A DNA stretch of 64,000 nucleotides from Brevibacterium sp. UMB1308A (GCF_030230605.1 NZ_JASPDO010000002.1:124001-188000); one strand, 5' to 3'; counted from the first letter of the stretch, positions 7,762 to 17,207 are shown. Translations and numbers: made by a program. Notes: generated by a model not told the origin, from the sequence alone.

Positions 7762-10700
7762 TCAATCGTTCGGTTTTCTAGTAGAGCACGACACGTGGAC
7801 GGGCACGCGCACATTCGCGTGTACGAACCACGCACATGAGTCGTGCGGTGGAATGAACGGAAGGTCGCGCGCTACGTGCCCCAGCTCCTGTGGTGAACGC
7901 GCTCCAACGATCAACATGGGACCTCGGGCGCGAGCCTGCGCCAGTGGCGAGCCATAACCAGGCATGTGGTCAAGAGGCGAGGCAACCACGGTGAGTTCTC
8001 CGAATTCCCAGGAATCTTCGTGCGCTCGCGGAACCACGGCTGTGCCACGTGGCAGATGCTCAGACAATCCAGCAAGAAGCGGTGCGGTTGCGTGGTCTGG
8101 GCCCAATACGTTCAAGACCGGCCCTGTTGCCGGATCCCAGTACACCGCATTGCCCAGCGGACTCGTCCCCACCAGGATTCCGCTACCCACATCGGGAACT
8201 GGCCGGAGGGTAAACGGCACTCGGGTGGACACCTGAGCGTCGACCCCGTCGGAAGCTGCGATCGACGGGGAGGAGAGGAGACCTCGGCCGGGGTCTTTCA
8301 TGCCAGCGAACCGGGCGGGTTTCACTCCATAGAAAACAGCGTCAGCCGCCACGGCAGGCGGGAACGTCAAACGGGTCGAAGCTCGCGTCGCCACTGCCGA
8401 TGCAACACCCCGGCGGCCTGTCACCAGGGCAAACGGCCTGTGGGCCAGCACCAAATCCAGCCTGGCCCGGTGCGTGGGAGAGAACAGGTCGTCCGAGTCA
8501 TCCACAGCGACAAACACGGAGTGTGAACTGGGTAGTGACTCCAGCAGACTCAGCGCGGCTTCGTGCATCCACTCCGTGTTCGCGTACACATGGGCTGCCT
8601 CCATGGACGTTCCTTGCCGCCCGAATCCCACCACCACGTGCGTGTTACTCGCGTGCCCGGCCAGCACGTGGAGAGCGTGGGTCTTTCCGCACCTCGGACC
8701 CCCGCTGATGAGCACCGCCCCGTCCCGGTCCGGTTGGTAGGTCCACGGGGTGAGTCCCGCCGAGGTGTCAAAAACTGCGCTGGCTGTTCCGTCGAAGATG
8801 CGTGGCAACGGGGGAGGGACGATGGTGTGTGGTGTTGTGCCAGGCGAGTGGTGAGAGACCTCATCCCCGCCGGTGTTCACAGTCTGTAACACGCTGTTCT
8901 CGTAGCCGGGGAGAAGCACTTCTGTTTGCGGCGCGTCCTCAGTGTCGGCCGGGCGCCAACGCATGACGGCCGGTTCCGGTGGGCCCGTGTGTGCCGATCT
9001 GAACAAGGTGAGCCCGTGCGGCGTCGAGATGAGCCCCAGGCCGGGTGCGCTCGCGTCTAGGCGCGCGGCCTCGGGGGAGTCGATGACGTCGTTTGAGTCC
9101 TGCGTGTCCCTCACGCGTAGGCACACGCGCATCGAAATGTTCGACTTCATCCGGGCTGTCACCACGCCGGAGGGCCGCTGGGTGGCCAGTACCGCGTGGA
9201 TCCCCAGAGACCGCCCTAACGCGGTCAGCTGTTCCAGGATCTCTACACTTTCCGGGATCTGATGGACCAGCGCTTGAAACTCATCGATGACGGTGACGAT
9301 CCGGGGGAGTGGTGCGTTGTTTTCGTTATATGCGGGCAGATCGCTCACTCCGGCGCGTGCGAACAACTCTTCGCGTCGCGTCACCTCAGCCAGAACGTAC
9401 CTCAGCGCTCTGAGCCCTAAGAACGTGTCCAGGTTTGAGACGACCGTGTCGGTGTGCGGCAGGTCTTGCAAGGGCGCAAACGCAGCCCCGCCCTTGAAGT
9501 CAACCAGAACAAACCGGACCTCTTCAGGCGTGAGCGCAGTGGCTAACGACTGAATCCACGCGCTTAAAAACACCGACTTCCCACTGCCCGTTGTCCCCGC
9601 AACAAGCGCGTGTGGCCCGTCCGCAAAAAGATCAAGAAACACGGCACCGCTTTCGCTCACCCCGACTGGGACCGCGCTGCGCGAATCATGGGATGCTACC
9701 CGGGTGAGTTCTTCGACACTCATGGACGCCAACGTGACCGCGCCTGTTTCCCCAGCCCCACCCAGCACGCGCACGAACCGGTGGGCGGGCATGCACCTGG
9801 GCGCAATGCGGCCCGGCACAGGACCGGCGCCTAGCGGTGGCGGGCAATGTAGGTTCGCCGCCACCGAATCCGGGCAGTCCACAATCCACGTGTCGGCCAT
9901 CTCGGCGGGAGTAAACCTGATGGTGTCACCCCAGGTGACGGTAATGACCGGTCCCGAGGCGGCCACCCCTACCCGCAGAAACTCCGGCCCATCTGGGGGC
10001 GGGTCGAAAACCACAGCCGCGTCGCACGCCCGGAGCGTGACGATGATTCCGCGGGCCACCTCGGGCGCGGATTCACCACACACCACCAGTTCCGTACATT
10101 CGAGGTCCACGGTGACGACCTGGTTGTTGGACACCAGGTGTGTGTGGCCGTCGCGGGTGATCCCTGGAACGTCGACGCGGGCGGCCACTCGGTCAAACGG
10201 AGGTTCGTATTCCGGTGGAGCCTTCACCGTGGCGCCCACGCAACACGTCCCAACACCCACCGGGATCCTGGACAGTGAAAACGGGCGTTGGTTCTCAGCG
10301 CTCGCGGCACGGGCGCGGTTGGTGCGGATATCGGACTCGAACTGCTCAACCGCCCGAGAAAACTCTTGCAGCGCCTGGGTGAGGTCGCGGGCGTACCGGC
10401 GCCGACTGCTCCACCACATCACCCCGGCGCTCAAGGGACCGGCAACGCTGAACAACAGAAACCACCACATGTGGGTGACAAGCATGAGCACCACGCCCAG
10501 CACAATCGGGATCGCGTAGTGAGCCAGGTGGGGTGCTCGCGGGGCCGTGACGCGTGGGGCGGCTGGCCAGGCGAGCGGTTCCGGTGGGGTGGTGCGGTTG
10601 CGTGGGTCGTGTGTCCCGAGGTGGGTTGCCCCAAGCGTAGTAAGTGTGGCTGCTGGGGCTGGGGCGACGGGATTTGGGGCACGGCTCATATGCGGATCGA

Positions 10701-11082
10701 ACAGTTGCAAGGTGGCTTCATGCGATCTGCCCACGGTGAAATCGGAGCGGGTCCATGGGGTGTAAAACCCGGAGTCCGGGCCGGCGAGCACAGAGACCGA
10801 CTTCCGTTCGACCTCGGGCAGGGCGTGACATGCGAGGGCGCTTGCCTGTTCAATCACCGTGACCGGGCTACGGGTACACCACTCGAACCATCGCTCGTGT
10901 GGTGCAGGGGTTGCGCGGGCGAAATTGCGTGCAGTGTAGGTGGTTGGGGTCTCAATGCCACGGTCGGTCATGAGTGCAGTCATCACGTCAGCAGCCTCGG
11001 CGTACCCGGGCGCGTCGACGTGCATGGATGACAGGGAGTCACCTTCCACAATGTGAACGATCGTGCTGTACATGTTCGCCAT
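7762..11082 (-). CDS. FtsK/SpoIIIE-domain ATPase with degenerate FHA-like N-terminus (EccC-like)
   Basis: A 1106-residue membrane ATPase. The N-terminal 180 residues include an FHA-like stretch (FTVGRSHEATLQLFDPHMSR). Two membrane segments lie at about 187-224 (IPIVLGVVLMLVTHMWWFLLF and following). The first FtsK/SpoIIIE ATPase domain has Walker A GTTGSGKS near 493-500 and Walker B IVTVIDEF. A second P-loop domain has SGGPRCGKT near 792 and VFVAVDDSDD. This layout matches the EccC/YukB-like and FHA-FtsK proteins of actinobacteria that drive type VII-like secretion rather than chromosome segregation. No WXG100 substrate, EccB, EccD or mycosin gene is in the window, so its partner is unknown. 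The start has no clear ribosome site. Confidence 0.85.
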   Translation of the reverse strand: MANMYSTIVHIVEGDSLSSMHVDAPGYAEAADVMTALMTDRGIETPTTYTARNFARATPAPHERWFEWCTRSPVTVIEQASALACHALPEVERKSVSVLAGPDSGFYTPWTRSDFTVGRSHEATLQLFDPHMSRAPNPVAPAPAATLTTLGATHLGTHDPRNRTTPPEPLAWPAAPRVTAPRAPHLAHYAIPIVLGVVLMLVTHMWWFLLFSVAGPLSAGVMWWSSRRRYARDLTQALQEFSRAVEQFESDIRTNRARAASAENQRPFSLSRIPVGVGTCCVGATVKAPPEYEPPFDRVAARVDVPGITRDGHTHLVSNNQVVTVDLECTELVVCGESAPEVARGIIVTLRACDAAVVFDPPPDGPEFLRVGVAASGPVITVTWGDTIRFTPAEMADTWIVDCPDSVAANLHCPPPLGAGPVPGRIAPRCMPAHRFVRVLGGAGETGAVTLASMSVEELTRVASHDSRSAVPVGVSESGAVFLDLFADGPHALVAGTTGSGKSVFLSAWIQSLATALTPEEVRFVLVDFKGGAAFAPLQDLPHTDTVVSNLDTFLGLRALRYVLAEVTRREELFARAGVSDLPAYNENNAPLPRIVTVIDEFQALVHQIPESVEILEQLTALGRSLGIHAVLATQRPSGVVTARMKSNISMRVCLRVRDTQDSNDVIDSPEAARLDASAPGLGLISTPHGLTLFRSAHTGPPEPAVMRWRPADTEDAPQTEVLLPGYENSVLQTVNTGGDEVSHHSPGTTPHTIVPPPLPRIFDGTASAVFDTSAGLTPWTYQPDRDGAVLISGGPRCGKTHALHVLAGHASNTHVVVGFGRQGTSMEAAHVYANTEWMHEAALSLLESLPSSHSVFVAVDDSDDLFSPTHRARLDLVLAHRPFALVTGRRGVASAVATRASTRLTFPPAVAADAVFYGVKPARFAGMKDPGRGLLSSPSIAASDGVDAQVSTRVPFTLRPVPDVGSGILVGTSPLGNAVYWDPATGPVLNVLGPDHATAPLLAGLSEHLPRGTAVVPRAHEDSWEFGELTVVASPLDHMPGYGSPLAQARARGPMLIVGARSPQELGHVARDLPFIPPHDSCAWFVHANVRVPVHVSCSTRKPND

Positions 11083-11125
11083 GGTGCACGTTCGTGGGCC
11101 GTGGTTCTAGACCCTGGTTTTGAGG

Positions 11126-11150
11126 TGTGGATAACCGGGTTTTGTCCACA
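11126..11150. promoter_or_regulatory. Inverted pair of DnaA-box-like sequences
   Basis: TGTGGATAA at 11126-11134 is the exact complement of the consensus DnaA box. TTGTCCACA at 11142-11150 matches in 8 of 9 positions in the opposite orientation, seven bases away. The pair sits in the 161-bp space between the FtsK-like gene and the last pilus gene. Binding is inferred only from the match. Confidence 0.4.
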
Positions 11151-11243
11151 CTGAGAGTGGCAGGTGGTCGTAGGGCTTGTGGACGCAAGTGCGCGGCAGC
11201 GTTGGGGTAGGTAGCACGGTTAGATCGCCCGGGTGTGTCAGGG

Positions 11244-11681
11244 TTACCGGAGCGTGCCGCGGGCTTTAGTTGTTGAGGTCAGGGTAATGCCTTTGGGGAC
11301 AAAAGGCGAGATGAGGATGGGTTTGTAGCGGGCGTGCGCGGTGACGTGAACATTGCGCGAATCTGCAATGTGTGCGCTTACTCGAATGTGTGAGAGGTTC
11401 GATGGGGGTCTGATACGAGCCACATGCTGGTTCGCTTTTTTCTCAATTCCGTGGGCGTCAAAGACGAACGTAGGTTTACCACCTGGCACCGGCTGGTAGC
11501 TTTCCACAGCCGCAAGGGCAGCTGAATCGGCGATCGCGTACAGCTTGCGGTGAGCCATGTAGAAGTCGGTGATGATGGTAATGATGGTGACCAAAGCGAG
11601 GACAATCACGCAGAACCCAACGGCAAGGGGCGTGATCGAACCGGCTTCACGGTGAGCCGGTGATGCCATGCGTGATGTCAT
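11244..11681 (-). CDS. TadE/TadG-like pilus-associated protein
   Basis: A 145-residue protein starting at the ATG at 11681, which follows GGGAGGACACC. The N-terminal segment EAGSITPLAVGFCVIVLALVTIITIITDFYMAHRKLYAIADSAALAA has the single membrane helix plus the conserved ADSAALAA stretch found in TadG-like and helicase/secretion-neighbourhood TadE-like proteins. The remainder would be exported. It overlaps the preceding pilus gene by 35 bases and is the last gene of the operon. Its probable role is as minor pilin or pilus-assembly partner at the cytoplasmic membrane. Confidence 0.75.
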   Translation of the reverse strand: MTSRMASPAHREAGSITPLAVGFCVIVLALVTIITIITDFYMAHRKLYAIADSAALAAVESYQPVPGGKPTFVFDAHGIEKKANQHVARIRPPSNLSHIRVSAHIADSRNVHVTAHARYKPILISPFVPKGITLTSTTKARGTLR

Positions 11682-12165
11682 GGTGTCCTCCCGTAGGTGC
11701 GACGATGTCGGTATGCGAAGCCGTGACGGTAATGCGCCCGGCTGTGTCACTGTTGAAAACGAATGGAATCCCAGGAAGAGCCACCCGGGTTTCCACATGT
11801 GCGGTGACAGTTGAACCTGGGGTGTCGCATTTTTCTGAGCAGGAAAATTTCACGCGGTGTGGAGTCCCCGTGAGACCAAAATCATCCAGATGTAATGACG
11901 CGGTAGCGTTGGCGCGTGCATGTGCAGTGTCTGGGTGTCTGGAAGCGTAACGGGCCGAATCGATCGCAATAGCCTGCGTGGCATAGGTTCCCGCTTGCAG
12001 CGTGCTGATCGCTACGACGATGTACACGACAGGCACCAGCAGCACCACCGAAGCAAAAATGAACTCGATAGCTGCGGTGCCGGATTCGTCTCCAACACGT
12101 GTGTGACCCGCGGTTCTACGCAGGGGCTCTCTGCCAGGACTCGGGGGAGTGGACCGTCTACTCAT
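11647..12165 (-). CDS. TadE-family minor pilin-like protein
   Basis: Single-span TadE-like protein, about 172 residues. The motif DESGTAAIEFIFASVVLLVP contains the glycine/glutamate prepilin-like region followed by the hydrophobic helix, as in TadE pseudopilins. Three candidate starts cluster at 12174, 12171 and 12165; the last gives the best spacing from AAGGGA. The C-terminal exported half has two cysteines (FSCSEKCD) that could form a disulfide. It lies between two other TadE/TadG-like genes and overlaps the next by 35 bases, indicating translational coupling. Confidence 0.78.
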   Translation of the reverse strand: MSRRSTPPSPGREPLRRTAGHTRVGDESGTAAIEFIFASVVLLVPVVYIVVAISTLQAGTYATQAIAIDSARYASRHPDTAHARANATASLHLDDFGLTGTPHRVKFSCSEKCDTPGSTVTAHVETRVALPGIPFVFNSDTAGRITVTASHTDIVAPTGGHHDITHGITGSP

Positions 12166-12184
12166 ACGCATCATCCCTTGGCTC

Positions 12185-12595
12185 TTACGGCTCAAACACC
12201 GGTTCAACGAATGCGCGTCCCTGCCTGGTCATGACGCCGGTGGGACCCCACATTCCAATGACCGGCACCGCAGTTGTTACCTCCACAACAGCCACGTCAT
12301 CCCCGTGAACACTGTCGAATCCCACATCGATAGGTCCGGCGAACCGTTCGCCAAGGGAACTCACAATCAGAGTCCGAGTCACCTCGCGTGCGTCATCAGC
12401 GTTGCCGTCGCCCATCGCAAGAACCCGGGCACCAGCGACAGCGGCATCGGTGACGGTGTTGCGCACGTGAATAGTCAGACACACTTGCAACACACCAGCG
12501 AACACCAACGATAAGAGCGCTGCAACAAGCACAAACTCAGCTACCGCTGAACCACGATCCGACTTCAAACGCTCAAGGGAACTACTTGGCCGCAT
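12185..12595 (-). CDS. TadE-family minor pilin-like protein
   Basis: A 136-residue single-span protein. SDRGSAVAEFVLVAALLSLVFAG carries the glycine-serine-alanine-x-x-glutamate pattern at the start of a hydrophobic helix that typifies TadE and prepilin-like N-termini. It lies seven bases downstream of the DUF4244 pilin-like gene in the same leftward operon. It probably forms a minor pilin or initiation complex with the two neighbouring TadE/TadG-like proteins. Confidence 0.8.
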   Translation of the reverse strand: MRPSSSLERLKSDRGSAVAEFVLVAALLSLVFAGVLQVCLTIHVRNTVTDAAVAGARVLAMGDGNADDAREVTRTLIVSSLGERFAGPIDVGFDSVHGDDVAVVEVTTAVPVIGMWGPTGVMTRQGRAFVEPVFEP

Positions 12596-12602
12596 AAGGG
12601 AA

Positions 12603-12830
12603 TTACCCCGCGTTGCGCACCTTGTTCATCGAATCATTAAAGAAATTCGTAAACGCTTCACCGGCAAGCGCCCACAGGGCGACCACCAACGCCGCGGTCA
12701 TAACAGTAATCAAGACCCAACCCGGCACATCGCCGCGATCTGAGCGTCGGTAGCGGGCACCTCGGGGGCGGGGACGGGGAGTAAACGCAAATAAAAGGGT
12801 GGATAAAAAGGCGTAGAACCGGACAAACAT
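12603..12830 (-). CDS. DUF4244 / Flp-type pilin-like protein
   Basis: A 75-residue protein with RRSDRGDVPGWVLITVMTAALVVALWALAGEAF near its centre. The G-D-V-P-G-W start followed by a hydrophobic helix is the hallmark of the actinobacterial DUF4244 family, the predicted Flp-like major pilin of these Tad loci. The ATG at 12830 has AAGGAGGAGCT upstream. It lies between the TadC-like gene and the TadE-like genes, as usual for the family. The N-terminal 30 residues are unusually basic and proline-rich. Confidence 0.82.
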   Translation of the reverse strand: MFVRFYAFLSTLLFAFTPRPRPRGARYRRSDRGDVPGWVLITVMTAALVVALWALAGEAFTNFFNDSMNKVRNAG

Positions 12831-12844
12831 AGCTCCTCCTTGAG

Positions 12845-13783
12845 CTAAAGACCTACTTTGAGAACAGCCAACGACGGATAAACAGCGAACAGGACGGTAA
12901 TGGGAAGAACGAAAAGCACAACAGGAACAAGCATCCCAACTTCCTTCTTGCCCGAAAGCTCCATGAGTTTGCGGCGACCCTCCTCTCGAACATCGGCGGC
13001 CTGAGCACGCAACACCTCAGACAGCGGCGTGCCACGGGACAGTGCAATTGCAAGCCCGTCAACGAACTGAATGAGGCTCTGGATATTGGTGCGACGAGCC
13101 ATTGCGTCCAGCGCATCTACCAGTGATGTGCCAGTGCGCGCCTGAGCTAATGCGATTCGCAGTTCGTCACTGAGCTCGCCCGTTGCGGTGTGACACACGC
13201 GGTTAAGAGCATCAACGGTGCCCTCACCAGCAGTAATGGACAGTGCTAAGAGTTCAGCGATGGTGGGGAATTCTGCCAGTATGCGCTCTTCACGCTTCTT
13301 GACCGCCTGGGTGAGGAGCCAATCGTTAAGAAAATGGCCACCCACGCCACCAAGAACAATCAGAACAACACACACCACAGGGTTGAAACCACGCGCCACA
13401 ATGATCACCGTGCACATGAGCGCACCCACCACAAGGCCGGCGATAATGAGCAACACCTGGCGGGCACGGAAACTGTCGACCGTGTGTGACGGGCCCAGTT
13501 TTGAGAGTCGCAGAGTCACTGACGCATCGGTTGTCATACGCGAGTTCAGCCAGTAAAGAGCTCGGTGAGCGAAGTGACGGGCAAGACCACCAAACCCAGT
13601 TTCGGTAGGGGCGGTGAGGTGGTACTTTTCTTCGGCTACTTGAGTAGTCCGCAAATACGGGCCGATGCGATCCTCTAACCGTGGACGCCGCATCACAGGC
13701 AAGGACAGTACAAAGAACGTCAGCGACAAACCAACAGAAAGCCCAAGCGCGCCAATAACAAGCGGGTGATCAATCGACATCAT
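12845..13783 (-). CDS. tadC: TadC-like type II secretion system F-domain protein
   Basis: Inner-membrane platform protein of the Tad pilus apparatus, 312 residues. Hydrophobic spans occur at the N-terminus (VIGALGLSVGLSLTFFVLSLP), in the middle (VLLIIAGLVVGALMCTVIIV) and at the C-terminus. A T2SSF domain lies between, with the typical EFPTIAELLALSITAGEGTVDALNRV and GTPLSEVLRAQAADVREEGRRK segments. It overlaps the TadB-like gene by four bases, so the two are translationally coupled and probably form a heteromeric platform. Confidence 0.88.
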   Translation of the reverse strand: MMSIDHPLVIGALGLSVGLSLTFFVLSLPVMRRPRLEDRIGPYLRTTQVAEEKYHLTAPTETGFGGLARHFAHRALYWLNSRMTTDASVTLRLSKLGPSHTVDSFRARQVLLIIAGLVVGALMCTVIIVARGFNPVVCVVLIVLGGVGGHFLNDWLLTQAVKKREERILAEFPTIAELLALSITAGEGTVDALNRVCHTATGELSDELRIALAQARTGTSLVDALDAMARRTNIQSLIQFVDGLAIALSRGTPLSEVLRAQAADVREEGRRKLMELSGKKEVGMLVPVVLFVLPITVLFAVYPSLAVLKVGL

Positions 13784-14652
13784 CGCAGAACCCGCGCCTC
13801 TTCAGGCAACCGGCCAATCCGCTTCATGACACTGTAGGCACACAGCGAAATGACCAAACCCACAACCAACAGAACAGTGCCCTGGGCAGTGTTATACGCA
13901 TCCGCAGTTTCCGGTCGGGTGGCAAGTAGCCCCAACACCACCCACGGGGCAGCCACGCCCAGCTTGGCTCCGGTCACAGTCCACGATTGGCGGGCTGTTA
14001 ACTCAGCACGGGTACGTGCATCCTCCCGCAGAAACTGGCTCAGCGTTTTGAGCATCGCACCCAAATCCGTCCCACCCACTTCGCGGGTGATGTGCAACGC
14101 CGCCACCATGCGGTCAGCAACCGGATCAGCAGCCGACTCTTTAAACCGATTGAGGGCCAGACTAAACGAACCCGTAGCGCGGTACTCACGGGCAAAGACT
14201 TCGAACAGGGGCCGCAACGCAACTGGACCGCGGGCACTCAAGCCGCATACCGCCTCAGGAAGGGAAAGCCCCGCGCGAACCCCGGAACTCAAATGGTCGA
14301 TGGCTTCCGGCCACAGCGTGCGGCGGGAGACCGAGGTTTTGCGGGCCCGGATCTTCACGATCTGGTATGGCGCGACCGTTGCGAACAACCCAAAACACAC
14401 CGCAATGGGTAACGCTGGCGAAAACACGTACGTCACCGAAGCAACCATCAGCCCGCACACTAAGCACACCGTGAAAAGCTGTGCCGGACTCACCCGGTGA
14501 AGCCCCGCAGCCCTGAGCTCATCGCGCGTGCGCAAAATAAAAGCGGGCGGGGTCTTCTTCTGGGCCGGCGCCTCCCACATGGACCACCACACGCAAAACA
14601 GCCCAGCCCCAAGAGTGAGGCCACACAGCGCACCAGCCAAAGACGTGGTCAT
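13780..14652 (-). CDS. tadB: TadB-like type II secretion system F-domain protein
   Basis: Second platform protein of the pilus apparatus, 290 residues. It has an N-terminal membrane segment (LAGALCGLTLGAGLFCVWWSM), a paired span near 60-95, a T2SSF domain with WPEAIDHLSSGVRAGLSLPEAV and REVGGTDLGAMLKTLSQFLRED, and C-terminal spans. The start overlaps the end of the ATPase gene by four bases. Gene order ATPase-TadB-TadC-pilin is that of actinobacterial Tad loci. Confidence 0.88.
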   Translation of the reverse strand: MTTSLAGALCGLTLGAGLFCVWWSMWEAPAQKKTPPAFILRTRDELRAAGLHRVSPAQLFTVCLVCGLMVASVTYVFSPALPIAVCFGLFATVAPYQIVKIRARKTSVSRRTLWPEAIDHLSSGVRAGLSLPEAVCGLSARGPVALRPLFEVFAREYRATGSFSLALNRFKESAADPVADRMVAALHITREVGGTDLGAMLKTLSQFLREDARTRAELTARQSWTVTGAKLGVAAPWVVLGLLATRPETADAYNTAQGTVLLVVGLVISLCAYSVMKRIGRLPEEARVLR

Positions 14653-15875
14653 GCCGCCTCCAAAATGTGGTGGATGTCTTTGCCCACGCGGGCAAAGCGC
14701 TCGCCGAGGTGGGTAAACCCAGTGCCGCGAACTAAAGTTCCGCGCTCAGTGGTGTGGAAAACGGTTTCAAGTTCAACTGTGTTGTTTTCCATTCCGCCGG
14801 GAATGGCAGCGATTTCGTCGACCCGGCGGGTGCCGGATGGGTCGAGTCTGACGTGCACAATTAAGTCGATGCACGTTGCGACCGTGGGGGTCACGAACGC
14901 CGAACCGATGTTGGGACCGGCTAAAAGCGGGAGGGTGCACATTTTGGTGACCGCTGCACGTGCGGAGTTCGCGTGCAGGGTGCCCAGCGCAGGGAGGCCA
15001 CTGTTGGCGGCGACGAGGAGGTCAAAGCTTTCGGCTTCGCGGACCTCGCCCACGATGATCCGTGACGGGCGCATACGCAGGGCTTCTTTTACAAGCTTGC
15101 GCAAAGTCACTTCACCTGCACCTTCAAGCGACGGTTGACGGCATTGGAGCGCGACCCAGTCACGTGTGGGCAGGGACAGTTCGAACACTTCTTCGCACGT
15201 GATGACGCGCTCGCGGGCAGGGATCGAGCCTGCTAAAGCGTTGAGCATGGTGGTCTTACCCGCTTGGGTCGCTCCAGAGACGATGACGTTGGCTCCTGCG
15301 ATCACTGCTGCGTCAAGAAACTCGGCTGCTGGTGGGGTGATCGTTCCGTTTTCTACTAGGTCTCGCAGGGAGCGGGTGCGCGAAATGAACTTGCGGATGT
15401 TGACGCTGGGGTACTTGCGGGTGATGTCGGGGAGAACCACGTGGAGGCGCGAACCGTCAGGCAGGCTGGCGTCGACGAAAGGACTGGAAAGGTCGACGCG
15501 TCTGCCGGTTGTGCGAAGCATCCGCTCGATCAAATCGTAGATGTCTGTTTCGGTCAGGATGGTGGTGGTGAGTTCGGAAACTCCGCGCCGGCTGATGAAA
15601 ACGCCTTGTGGCCCGTTGATCCAGATTTCTTCAATGTCCGGGTCGTCGAGGTACTTCTGTAAGGTGCCGAAGCCCGCGACGTCGTCGAGAATGCTTTGGA
15701 ACGCCTCTTCTGGGTTGGACAGCACGGGGAGGTTTCCCTTGAGAGTGCGCTCGTCGTAGTCAGCGATGACATCTTTGATGACGTCGCGTGAAGCGGCGGT
15801 ATCTATTCGGGGGTCTATTCCAGTTGCGCGAATTCGGTCACGCACTTCCGAGGTGATGATGTCGACAGCGTCCAT
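14649..15875 (-). CDS. tadA: TadA/CpaF-type pilus assembly ATPase
   Basis: Cytoplasmic secretion ATPase that powers pilin assembly, 408 residues. Walker A is VSGATQAGKTTMLN at about 203-215. An Asp/Glu-rich Walker region (ITCEEVFEL) and RPSRIIVGEVREAESFDLL, the Walker B, follow, with GTLHANSARAAVTK as the histidine box. The ATG at 15875 follows GGAGACATC. It is the first gene of the leftward operon. The CpaE/TadZ-like (Ssd) gene that usually precedes it in actinobacteria is absent: the upstream 200 bp lead directly to divergent prfB. Confidence 0.92.
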   Translation of the reverse strand: MDAVDIITSEVRDRIRATGIDPRIDTAASRDVIKDVIADYDERTLKGNLPVLSNPEEAFQSILDDVAGFGTLQKYLDDPDIEEIWINGPQGVFISRRGVSELTTTILTETDIYDLIERMLRTTGRRVDLSSPFVDASLPDGSRLHVVLPDITRKYPSVNIRKFISRTRSLRDLVENGTITPPAAEFLDAAVIAGANVIVSGATQAGKTTMLNALAGSIPARERVITCEEVFELSLPTRDWVALQCRQPSLEGAGEVTLRKLVKEALRMRPSRIIVGEVREAESFDLLVAANSGLPALGTLHANSARAAVTKMCTLPLLAGPNIGSAFVTPTVATCIDLIVHVRLDPSGTRRVDEIAAIPGGMENNTVELETVFHTTERGTLVRGTGFTHLGERFARVGKDIHHILEAA

Positions 15876-15952
15876 GATGTCTCCAACCGGATTTGCGGGT
15901 GCTCAACAATTTAGCCCGCTGAGTGCTGAATAGGAATACCCTGAACAAAATC

Positions 15953-15961
15953 TGTGGATAA
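15953..15961. promoter_or_regulatory. Perfect DnaA-box-like sequence in the tadA-prfB divergent region
   Basis: TGTGGATAA is the exact complement of TTATCCACA. It lies between the divergent starts of the pilus operon and prfB. A single 9-mer can occur by chance; it is listed because exact copies recur in several gene-free stretches of this window. Confidence 0.3.
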
Positions 15962-16076
15962 CTTTGCGAGGTTGTGCCGTGTAGTTGGCGCCCGAGGTTG
16001 AGTTACGGGGTGAAGGAGGCGTGGCACCTGAGCGAGTGGAATTGCGTGGGGTTGGGTGAAGTAGAGTAGAAGCACT

Positions 16077-17207
16077 ATGGCCATTGACTTTCCAAGCGAG
16101 ATCGCTTCACTGCAGCAAACGTTTTCCTCAATTCGTGAAGTGTCTGACGTTGAACAGCTGAAGTCTGAAGTAGCGGAGCTCACCGAGGCCGCCACCGCTC
16201 CTGACCTGTGGGACGACCCTGATGTTGCGCAGGCCATCACCTCCAAGCTCAGCCACAAGCAGAGCACCTTGGAAAAGCTCCAGAAGTTTGACCAGCGCAT
16301 TGAAGACGTTGAGCTTTTGGTCTCGATGGGTGAGGACGAAGGCGATGAGGACGCTTTGGCTGAAGCGGCCTCGGAAGTTGAAAAGCTTAAGTCTGAACTG
16401 GCCGCGCTGGAGATCTCGACTCTACTGTCTGGCGAATTTGATGAGCGTTCAGCCGTGATCGCGGTTCGTGCTGGTGCTGGTGGCGACGACGCGACTGACT
16501 GGGCACAAATGCTTACTCGCATGTACATCCGCTGGGCTGAAAACCGTGGCTACAAGGTTGAAGAGCTGGATACGTCGTACGCGGAAGGCGCGGGCGTGAA
16601 GTCGGCGACCATCCAGGTGAACGCGCCGTATGCGTATGGAACGCTCTCGGTTGAAGCGGGTACGCACCGGCTCGTGCGCATTTCGCCTTTCGACAACCAG
16701 GGCCGCCGCCAGACCTCCTTTGCCGCGGTCGAAGTTGTCCCTCTGATCGAGCAGACCGACCACATCGACATCGACGAAAACGACCTCCGCATTGACGTGT
16801 TCCGTTCTTCGGGGCCTGGTGGTCAGTCGGTGAACACGACGGACTCGGCGGTGCGTATTACGCACGTGCCAACGGGAGTTGTTGTGTCGATGCAGAACGA
16901 GAAGTCCCAGATTCAGAACCGTGCCGCCGCGATGCGTGTTTTGCAGTCGCGCCTGTTGCAGCTGAAGCGGGAAGAGGAAGAAGCGCAGAAGAAGGACCTG
17001 GCTGGTGACATTAAGGCCAGCTGGGGTGACCAGATGCGGTCGTATGTCACGCACCCGTATCAGATGGTGAAGGACTTGCGTACGGGTTATGAAGTGAATA
17101 ATCCGCAAGCGGTGTTTGACGGGGATATTGACGGCTTCTTAGAGGCTGGGATCCGCTGGCGTAAGGAAGAAGAAAAGGCGGCCGAGGCGGCAGCCAACCA
17201 GCCGTGA
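16077..17207 (+). CDS. prfB: Peptide chain release factor 2
   Basis: Recognises UGA and UAA stop codons and triggers peptide release on the ribosome. The 376-residue product has the anticodon-like tripeptide SPF ([11 protein letters not shown]) and the catalytic GGQ at residues 248-250 ([20 protein letters not shown]). The reading frame is uninterrupted from the ATG, so there is no programmed frameshift site of the type found in many other bacteria. It is divergent from the pilus operon and followed after 72 bases by smpB, which together with ssrA makes a translation-termination and rescue cluster. Confidence 0.97.
   Translation: MAIDFPSEIASLQQTFSSIREVSDVEQLKSEVAELTEAATAPDLWDDPDVAQAITSKLSHKQSTLEKLQKFDQRIEDVELLVSMGEDEGDEDALAEAASEVEKLKSELAALEISTLLSGEFDERSAVIAVRAGAGGDDATDWAQMLTRMYIRWAENRGYKVEELDTSYAEGAGVKSATIQVNAPYAYGTLSVEAGTHRLVRISPFDNQGRRQTSFAAVEVVPLIEQTDHIDIDENDLRIDVFRSSGPGGQSVNTTDSAVRITHVPTGVVVSMQNEKSQIQNRAAAMRVLQSRLLQLKREEEEAQKKDLAGDIKASWGDQMRSYVTHPYQMVKDLRTGYEVNNPQAVFDGDIDGFLEAGIRWRKEEEKAAEAAANQP

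Noticed and set aside
13850..15138. Long rightward frames of over 200 codons opposite the tadB and tadA genes
   Set aside because: They mirror confirmed coding regions on the other strand, are rich in Arg, Ser and Thr, and have no domain pattern.
16077..16200. Programmed frameshift in prfB
   Set aside because: The frame is open from the ATG with no early in-frame stop and no CTTTGA-like slip site.
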